A DNA stretch of 64,000 nucleotides, from contig OY755178.1 in NCBI GenBank assembly GCA_963576735.1, positions 3,596,001 through 3,660,000 on the forward strand, written 5' to 3'. Position numbers and translations under genes: made by a program. Below, one piece after another: positions 58,101 to 64,000 of this stretch. How positions within the stretch are numbered: position 1 is the first letter of the stretch; each line of letters starts with the position of its first letter. A model generated the notes under the pieces. The model saw only the letters and a program-made list of their open reading frames with translations, was not told the origin of the DNA and did not search any database. The stretch comes from Bedellia somnulentella. Its lineage: Eukaryota > Arthropoda > Insecta > Lepidoptera > Bedelliidae.

Positions 58101-58472
58101 TGATATATTTTCGCCTATAATTAGGCAAATTATTTCCATTTTTATTGACGAAGAGTATCGATCGCCTTTGCAAGATCCTGACACCAAGTACAAATTGTAA
58201 TCTGAATAAAATAATTAAGCTCCCTTAAAAATTCGTTTTTTTTCACTCTTTATTTCAAAATGTTGCTAAGCTATTTATGGGCAAGCCGACAAACATTTGA
58301 TTTTTTTAATAATTAAACACTAGTAACCTGTAACTTCGCTTGTAGTTGGCAAATCTCTTTCGCTTGATATTGAACACTGAATTGCAGCAAAGTAGCTTAT
58401 TGCTGAAAGAAATGTTGAACTGGCAACTCCAGTGGTTGGCGCCAAGCAGGTATCATTGAAAAGTATATCCAT
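53624..58472 (-). CDS. GMC oxidoreductase (insect glucose-dehydrogenase-like), complete three-exon gene
   Basis: Predicted FAD-dependent GMC oxidoreductase, a family that oxidises alcohol or sugar hydroxyls. CDS is join(58472..58328, 57655..57522, 55195..53624): 145+134+1572 nt, 616 residues, the usual size for insect GMC proteins. Residues 14..34 are hydrophobic and may act as a secretion signal. The FAD-binding loop [11 protein letters not shown] lies near residues 53..63. GMC signature 1 (RGKMLGGSS) starts at residue 129, signature 2 ([15 protein letters not shown]) lies near 311..325. The active-site pair is present: His548 in [10 protein letters not shown] and Asn591 in SSNTNAAC. The last exon holds most of the FAD and substrate domains. 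Introns are 2326 and 672 nt and filled with repeats. A tandem paralogue lies at 63652. The fold and catalytic residues are clear; the substrate cannot be told. Exon joins are my inference from GT/AG sites and phase. Confidence 0.9.
55200..56034. other. GMC intron 2, AT-rich part
   Basis: Intronic. Contains TAGGTTAGGTTAGGTTGGGTT near 55899, short telomere-like TTAGG units seen interspersed in insect genomes. Confidence 0.45.
56035..56165 (+). repeat. SINE-C copy, 5' truncated, in GMC intron 2
   Basis: Begins in the anticodon arm (GAGGCGTATACCCGAGG), with B box GGGTTTGAACCCC and end TAATCCCCACATGAGG. Confidence 0.82.
56202..56450 (-). repeat. SINE-A copy in GMC intron 2
   Basis: Full length, same orientation as the gene's coding strand. 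Confidence 0.9.
56468..56603 (+). mobile_element. LINE-T 3' end with intact tail
   Basis: AAAAGATTGATGGATGTAAA, GATAGTCTCTGCCTACCC, AATGGCGTGAGTATATGT and TATG repeats; the best-preserved LINE-T end here. Confidence 0.88.
56615..56732 (-). repeat. SINE-A with internal deletion and (TATATC)n
   Basis: The tail end (ACTCACGGCTATATATG) jumps through microsatellite to CCCTTAGATCCTCTTAC and TAAGTCGGCACTAGAC. Confidence 0.7.
57044..57305 (+). pseudogene. RTE-like LINE C-terminal fragment with target duplication
   Basis: Open from [19 protein letters not shown], then [10 protein letters not shown] to [13 protein letters not shown], like the end of the LINE at 12125. The stop TAA is the first unit of a (TAA)n tail. 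ATAAAGGATGGTT flanks it at 57031..57043 and 57306..57318. It sits in a degraded SINE-A, within GMC intron 2. Confidence 0.88.
57306..57440 (-). repeat. Degraded SINE-A holding the RTE fragment
   Basis: TTGGTAATGATTTTCCAGCA, CATCGCCTAAC, AAAGCCCCAA and ATATTCTGAGC match SINE-A. Confidence 0.55.
57522..57655 (-). CDS. GMC oxidoreductase exon 2 (FAD-binding loop)
   Basis: 134 nt between an acceptor (TTGTTCCAG) and a donor (GTAAGT). It reads through [13 protein letters not shown] and ends near [14 protein letters not shown], the dinucleotide-binding beta-alpha-beta start of GMC proteins. It ends in phase 0, matching exon 3. Confidence 0.88.
57960..58190. repeat. Repeat remnants in GMC intron 1
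   Basis: 57960..58110 is a decayed copy of a CTATCTCATGAACTATAAT-type insect repeat also seen inside TIR-E. 58142..58190 is a LINE-T scrap (minus; AGTATCGATCGCCTTTGCAA). Confidence 0.5.
58328..58472 (-). CDS. GMC oxidoreductase exon 1 (start exon)
   Basis: Starts with ATG at 58472..58470 and encodes 48 residues plus one base. The peptide contains [17 protein letters not shown], the hydrophobic N-terminal type I know from insect GMC proteins. The exon ends in ACAG before a weak donor GTTACT. The leftover G joins AT of exon 2 to make Asp49, so phase fits. Confidence 0.75.
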
Positions 58473-58696
58473 TTTATATTCTAATGTATTTCATTACAGG
58501 TTTTATAAATATTCTAACGTGTATTCACTAACGACAACAACGTTCTTTTAAATGTTTTATCTATAAAATGCAATTAACAAAATAGTAGAATTATTTTATC
58601 GTTCTAATTGTGTTATCTTATTTGCATCGTTAAGTTTAGCACCTCCTGTCAAGCTATCATTTAAAAATATGAGTTTACAAGAATTGTATTTATTCA

Positions 58697-58772
58697 ACTG
58701 AAACTCAAATGTTTTCGCCTTTTATCCCCAAAAGGGTTGGAAGAGGTACTATTACTTCTGGACATCATCACC
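58697..58772 (-). repeat. SINE-B 3' fragment upstream of the GMC gene
   Basis: ACTCAAATGTTTTCGCC, CCAAAAGGGTTGGAAGAGG. Confidence 0.6.
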
Positions 58773-59012
58773 GGCTAATAGACGTCAATTGCTAGACATA
58801 TGCCTCTCCCAAGGATCTCCACAACGACCGGTCCTCCGCTGCCCTCATTCACCTCCTTCCCGCGATTATGACCAAGTCGTCGGTCCACCTTGTGGGAGGC
58901 CTACCTACACTACGTCGTCTGGTACGTGGCCGCCACTCCAGAACCTGCGAGCCCCGGCGTCCTTCAGCCACGGCCGTCGGTTCTGCGTAAAATGTTCCCT
59001 GCCTATTGCCAC
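58766..59012 (-). pseudogene. LINE ORF C-terminal remnant
   Basis: The minus strand gives RRTDGRG, RRRSVG, RWTDDLVIIAGRR, stop, MRAAEDRSLWRSLGEAYV, stop, QLTSI: the end of an RTE-type polyprotein with stops and frameshifts. Confidence 0.75.
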
Positions 59013-59064
59013 TTAAGTTTAGCAACTCTTCGGGTTATGTACTGACATATATATTCATTTATAT

Positions 59065-59315
59065 GCTGTGTAGTGACGGCCTAGAATAGCACTACCCCAT
59101 TTCTTCCGGTGGGTGTACGTAAGAGGCGACTAACGGTATTGGGGCTTTTAAGGGATTTTTGGGCGATGCGGTTGGAGACCCATCACCAACAACCTTTATT
59201 TTACCATCTTTTCCCCACACAACTTCCAAACGTGGCTGAGGAATTTCTAATACCTTAGCTCTGGCTACCCCTTCTAGGGATTTATAGCCGTGAGTATATG
59301 TATGTATGTATATAT
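59065..59315 (+). repeat. SINE-A copy, full length
   Basis: CTGTGTAGTGACGGCCTAG to GAGTATATGTATGTATGTA; GGTTGGAGACC at 59170..59180. Confidence 0.92.
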
Positions 59316-59882
59316 ATTCAGTCATACAAGTTCTTTTACGGATTTCCAGGTTGCTGATTCGATAGCGTAGTTAAACTCTTAACATAGCCCTCTCAATGAG
59401 AGGTTTTCTTTTTGAGAAATAAAAAAACAACATAGTTTCCTAGAGCTCTTTAGATGGCGTTGATGTAACTACGTTACTTACTTAAATTTTTTCTTCGTGG
59501 CCTCAATCGTGTTTCCACAATAACTTCGCCAATGTCAACTTTAAAAACATGTGTCACATCACCATAGAGTAACTTTTTGGCAAGTAAAAACAACAAAAAG
59601 AATGTTAAATATAAATACCGTCTTTGTTTATTTACTTTTAAGCTATCTTGGCTTAAACTGATATTTATTTAGACTTTCAAATCAGAACGTTTTTATGTAC
59701 GTTCCGTTTTACGATATCATTACATCCAAGTGTGAAAAACGGTGTGACGTTCCGTTCCTACCAGTAACATAGCAAGTCTGGCGCCATCTATCCTGAGAAC
59801 AGGGAAGAAGAAAAAAAGAAAAAAAGGAAAACCTCTCATTGTCCTTTGAGTAACTCGGAGCCTTCTGTTACTTACTTGTCTA
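59316..59882. other. Unassigned DNA
   Basis: A CTCF-like core TAGATGGCGC (minus) at 59781..59790; nothing else recognised. Confidence 0.35.
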
Positions 59883-60150
59883 TACTTCTAAACATCACGT
59901 GACATAGTCATCAGTATACTCACGTGATAGTGAACAGGCCTATCGCCGTTTCGTACGAAAATACTATCGAAACAAAGTACAACTAAGCCATGAGGGATTC
60001 CTCACGATGTTTTCCCTCGCTGTTAACAACCAAAATAAATTAACCACACATATGACTTAAGAAATGACAAATTGTTATAGGTCCGACCCGGGATGTGAAC
60101 CCTCATCGCCTGACGATAAGCGGTGATCTACCCACTTAGCTATCACATTG
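59883..60150 (-). repeat. SINE-B copy, tail end missing
   Basis: CTTCTAAACATCACGTGACA to the tRNA head ACTTAGCTATCACA. Confidence 0.85.
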
Positions 60151-61245
60151 TTTTTTTTTACAAAAGAATCGTATATTTGTAATTTCATTCGCTATTTTGT
60201 ACGAATATGTATGTTTATTCGTGTAACTATTATGTTGACAACCTAATATTCCAACAGATTATGAAATATTTGAATCATTAAGTCGAAACCTTCAAAATAA
60301 TGACTAAAATAGAAAAATGAAGTATGTCTCTTTTAATTTAATAGGTTTTAATATGATGACCCTCTGAGTATAATTTATGTTTGCACACTTTTTTATCATA
60401 ATGATAACAGTGATGTGAGTGAAAGTATAAACTTTTACTGACATTGCTGTTCAAATACGTCCTGTTGATAAGGCTGTCTTTCGTTCGTTTATTTGAAAAG
60501 GCAATGTCATCTTATCTTATAGATATCAGAGGCTGTTTGAGCAAATTGTACAGCGGTAATAACTTCTCCAAATCTGTAGTCAAGAGCCAAGAGAAGAATC
60601 GACAAATCATTAAAATTTCGGCTTGTAATTATTTACAGTAACAGTTACATCAGGAAACAATTTTTTTCTTCTAATAAGTCATGATTCCAAAAATATTCTT
60701 ACTTCGATGTTAAAAAAATCCTTTTCAATTGTAATTATTACATGCCACGGTCATACGCTGTTTACCAATATCTTAATAATTTGCTATCAATTTCATAAAT
60801 AAAAAATTTGGTAAGACTTATAATATTAGTTTTATAAAAATTTCATCTCAGCCCTTGTACATCAATTCCGAGGGCAGCGAGTCTATCATGCAGTAAATTA
60901 ATTTGGCAATAACCTAGCACATTGGTCTGCACGCAGAATACTTCACAATTACTACCGCGATAGAAATCAGGAACGATAGTTTAACGAGCCTTGCCAAGTA
61001 CGTAATCATCTTTACATTCAGAAAATTAGGCAATTCAAGCTTGCAATATCCTATTAAAAAGATTCCCTTGAAAATCGAACATGAAACCTCCGGTCGTTCG
61101 CTTTAACGTCAGTTAATGAGGCAATTAAATTTACGCTATGGAATAAATACATGATGGAAAAGCACGGTTTTTTACATTTCTTACACTTGCTCTCATAAAA
61201 CTAATCATAGTCAAGTTAAGTCAAAAGTATAGGAAAAACTACTAC
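60151..61245. other. Unassigned AT-rich DNA
   Basis: Near 60850..61050 a decayed copy of the repeat at 32531 (AATTAGGCAATTCAAGCTTG). No exon recognised. Confidence 0.4.
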
Positions 61246-61286
61246 GCCCTTTTTTTGAAAGCCGTGAGTAAATGTTTGTATGTAAA
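61246..61286 (+). repeat. SINE-A 3' scrap
   Basis: AAAGCCGTGAGTAAATGTTT. Confidence 0.5.
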
Positions 61287-62019
61287 AAAACATTACTTCA
61301 AGTGAAGGAATAATGTGAATTAGCAAAATTGTGAGTTTCGCTGATTATTACCACAGAATTAAACGTGACTATGAGAAAAGCCGACGTTGAAAAGTGAGTT
61401 CCTTTTATCAACCTCCCTTAGGACAACGTTGGGGAAAAGTAAAGCATGTAGTTAGGTAATTGTGTGATCTTTGCGCAACTTTAGTCTCTGGGGGCTAGGC
61501 TTGGTAAACTGCCCTTGGAAATACGATTTAGTGGTTACCGTGTTTTTTTCCGCAATTCAACCGCGAAAATTTAAGTATTAACTTACAAAAAGTGAAATAT
61601 TTCGCTCTTTCGGTCAAGTTCCACTCAAGATTATTTTCGTGATTTTGTAGATGTTCTTATTTTATTATGAACAAAATTTTCTAAAAATAATGTAGTGAAA
61701 CTTATCCTCTGAAACAGAGTATCTTAAAAGACAATATATAGGTACCTACCTAGACACTAGAAGTAATAAAATTCTTTAAAATATGCTTGAATTTGCATTC
61801 CTGTCTCCGGATCCATACTCATGTTGGCGTCATACGAAGAAGCTTTGGATGGCTTTCTGTGAAGTACACCACTCAACTCACGAACAAAGCATGCCGGTCA
61901 ATGTACATTTCTATTGCACACTCAGATTCGTATAAAAAAACAAGTCTTTTCAGTATGGATATAATACTTTGCTGTCAGATTTATCCTACCACATTGTGTA
62001 AATAAAAGAATTAATATTG
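61287..62019. other. Unassigned AT-rich DNA
   Basis: Nothing recognised. Confidence 0.35.
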
Positions 62020-62090
62020 TGATGTTCAGAAATATAAGTAGCTACGTAATCCTTTCGGGGAAATACGGCGTGAACGTTTCAGTTTGAGTA
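62020..62090 (+). repeat. SINE-B 3' fragment
   Basis: GTGATGTTCAGAAATATAAG and GGCGTGAACGTTTCAGTTTG. Confidence 0.65.
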
Positions 62091-62164
62091 AATATTATAA
62101 CATTTTATTTTTACCATATCTTTTATATTAGTTGGGTGGAGTTACATATAAAGTGATATTAGTA

Positions 62165-62648
62165 AATCCTCAGAACAAGAAATAATTCAGTTCATTTCGG
62201 AAGTTGAACGGAGGAAAAGGGTTGTAAAATAAGGGTTTATTTTTAATAAAACATTAAAACAAGGGGGCTCCCTACATGTTAAAGAAATATATATACAACT
62301 ATAAATTTAATGGTACTGTAGTAATAACTGTCATTCCAAGAAATAAAAGTTTGTTAAAACCCAAACTAAATATAATTTGTTCATCTGATATTCAGAGTAC
62401 CTCGTTTTGGATGGACAGAGTTTACATTATTGGGGGTAGGCCCGGTCACTGGGTGCTTTCTGCGAATACAGATATAACACTTATACATGATTTAACGCAA
62501 CTCAATAATGTGTATTTCTTTATTATTTTTTCTCTAAAATAAGCCCGTGCGTATTCGTAAGAGGCGGCTTAGGGTGTTGGGCCTTGTTGAGTGATTTTTG
62601 GACGGTGATTGTTGGAGACCCAGTACCAAAAACATTTACAGTTCCCCA
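62165..62648. repeat. Decayed SINE-A and SINE-B pieces
   Basis: SINE-A minus 62165..62280 (weak), SINE-B minus 62388..62520 (GATATTCAGAGTACCTCG), SINE-A plus 62544..62648 (GTAAGAGGCGGCTTAGGG). Confidence 0.5.
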
Positions 62649-63651
62649 AAATTAATAATGCGCATGCAGATCTTCGGTAATACTCGTATTCCGGAAAAAC
62701 CCGAATAGTTGATTCGTAAGCGCCCTAAACGATGCACTTGCATTTTGCAACTTGTCTGAAAAAAATACTAGACAATATCATTGTGTTCTCAAACGAAAAC
62801 AATTCGGGCGGGCAGTGGCTCTCGCCGGGCAGTTAAAGGTCCATCAATGTCAATCGACTTTCTTTATATATTGTTGGTGACCGCACCTGTTTTCTCTTTG
62901 TGGAATTATATAGAGCTGCTATCATACACCCTCCTTGGTTTTGTTATCAAATGTGAATTTAATTTTAGCTTTATTGGAGCGTAGCGAGCGAAGCTCAATT
63001 TACCCCCGACTTTTGTATTAGGCTTGTCACAGAACTCCTCCTTAACGCTTGATCCGATCACAGGCAAATTTTGCGCGATGGTTCAAGACATCAAGGACAA
63101 GGTTTTAAAAGTACTATACATTATATTTTTGCAGTATGTGAATCCAACAAAGATTGTAGCATATTCGCAACCGTGTGGATATCCTCGCATTTCGGACTTA
63201 TCGAACATCACAAAAATCGACATGGAATCATAGAATCACCTTTTTTTACTGATAAATTATGACATGCAATTAACCATTCTATATAAATATCGTCTCTTGA
63301 CGCTCGCGGAACACTATCGTTGCCGAATAGTGACGAAGATTTTTATGCGCATTATTAATTTTGGAGGACTGTACCTACTTTACAATTTCTGGCTACCCGT
63401 GCTAGGGTGCATGTAGATAAATTTGAGATTTACAAAAGTCAAGGTAGGAGATTTAACAATAAAAGTTTATTACTTTTTTAATGCAGACAATAATGAAATA
63501 AGCCATACAAAAAAAGAATTTTTTTATTACAAAACCCAGGATAAGCTTTAAACATACATTTTATTGAGAATAAATAATTGTGCAAAATATTTTTATTATC
63601 AAAGTCCTAAAATTCAGTTAAAAATATAATTGTTATTTTTTTATCAATTAA
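62649..63651. other. Unassigned DNA between GMC paralogues
   Basis: Short open runs (62781..62984, 63024..63233) lack similarity I know. It holds the 3' flank of the right-hand GMC gene. Confidence 0.35.
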
Positions 63652-63999
63652 TTAGAAACCATAATCATCTTTGATCAAATCCGAAATCCTTTCACCAATC
63701 ATAATGCAAACAGAATTTATATCACTGCTGACAGTAAATGGCATGACGCTTGCATCAGCCACTCTTAGTCCTGCAATAGAGTGAACTTTAAGGTTTCCAT
63801 CAACTACTGAGGTAGTTGGGTCATTACCCATTCTTGCTGTTCCTACTAGATTGTAACCGCTTGTGGCAATATTTTGTGCAACGCATTGCCAATATTGTAT
63901 ACTATCCAACAAATACTTATTACATGGTTCTATTTTTGTTTCTCCTAAACTTCCATTTACAGATTTAAAATATTTGGTATTTACAATTTGTGATAACAT
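63652..63999 (-). CDS. GMC oxidoreductase paralogue, C-terminal part, cut by window edge
   Basis: C-terminal 115 residues of a second GMC protein; the reading frame runs off the right edge. It aligns by eye with residues 500 onward of the neighbour at 53624, including [12 protein letters not shown] and CIMIGER, and ends with TAA at 63654..63652. Two active-site positions differ: the His of YHPVG is Asn (YNLVG, codon 63852..63850), and the Asn of SSNTN is Asp (SSDIN, codon 63723..63721). Otherwise the frame is open and conserved, so this is not obviously a decayed gene. It may be catalytically inactive or altered. TTTATT motifs near 63558 and 63590 could supply minus-strand poly(A) signals. 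Confidence 0.88.
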   Translation of the reverse strand: MLSQIVNTKYFKSVNGSLGETKIEPCNKYLLDSIQYWQCVAQNIATSGYNLVGTARMGNDPTTSVVDGNLKVHSIAGLRVADASVMPFTVSSDINSVCIMIGERISDLIKDDYGF

Positions 64000-64000
64000 C

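Noticed and set aside
58789..59016. Plus-strand ORF rich in Pro and Arg
   Set aside because: The minus strand carries the decayed end of a LINE polyprotein over the same bases.
62781..63233. Short plus-strand ORFs between the GMC genes
   Set aside because: No recognisable domain and interrupted frames; not enough for a gene call.

Overview
The window looks like nuclear DNA of a moth or butterfly (Lepidoptera). The case rests on strong AT-richness, intron-split animal genes, insect-type GMC oxidoreductase genes, and many interspersed repeats of kinds I know from lepidopteran genomes. The species cannot be told from the sequence, and all family calls are by eye.

Host genes. Only two host genes are supported, both on the minus strand at the right end. 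(1) A complete GMC flavoprotein oxidoreductase at 53624..58472. I assemble it from three exons (58472..58328, 57655..57522, 55195..53624) that keep phase and give 616 residues. Its two introns are full of transposon debris. (2) The last part of a tandem GMC paralogue at 63652..63999, cut by the window edge. Both residues normally forming the GMC active-site pair are changed in it (His to Asn, Asn to Asp).

Mobile DNA. The rest is a dense, nested repeat landscape. The recurring families, with working names, are: SINE-A, about 250 bp with a (TATG)n tail; SINE-B, tRNA-headed with a TGTTA-type tail; SINE-C, tRNA-headed; and LINE-T, a non-LTR retrotransposon seen mostly as 3' fragments whose 3' end closely resembles that of SINE-A. 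There are also an apparently intact RTE-like LINE (12125..15097 ORF, pure A tail), three further RTE-like fragments, a CR1/Jockey-like LINE (37212..38735), a 452-bp foldback element with 170-bp arms (6887..7338), a 138-bp foldback MITE (29613..29750), an 841-bp element with 34-bp terminal repeats (41827..42667), and two Helitron-like 3' ends.

Layout. 1..6700: SINEs, LINE-T pieces and unassigned AT-rich DNA with one GC-rich patch. 6887..10604: the large foldback element followed by a direct duplication (7351..8994 and 9361..10604); copy 1 carries a clean 61-bp LINE-T insertion and an inverted SINE-C dimer. 11932..15478: the RTE-like LINE inside a SINE-B tail. 15.5..37 kb: SINE-A, SINE-B and LINE-T fragments in AT-rich DNA. 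37.2..38.7 kb: CR1/Jockey-like LINE. 41386..44223: SINE-A split by an RTE-like LINE that is itself split by the 841-bp element. 44259..50113: two direct copies of a 2.2-kb terminal-inverted-repeat element (TIR-E) around 1.4 kb of other DNA, the whole flanked by one 8-bp direct repeat. 53.6 kb to the end: the GMC genes.

Many insertions have clear target-site duplications, so the order of events can be read in several places. No rRNA gene, CRISPR array or bacterial-type operon is present.
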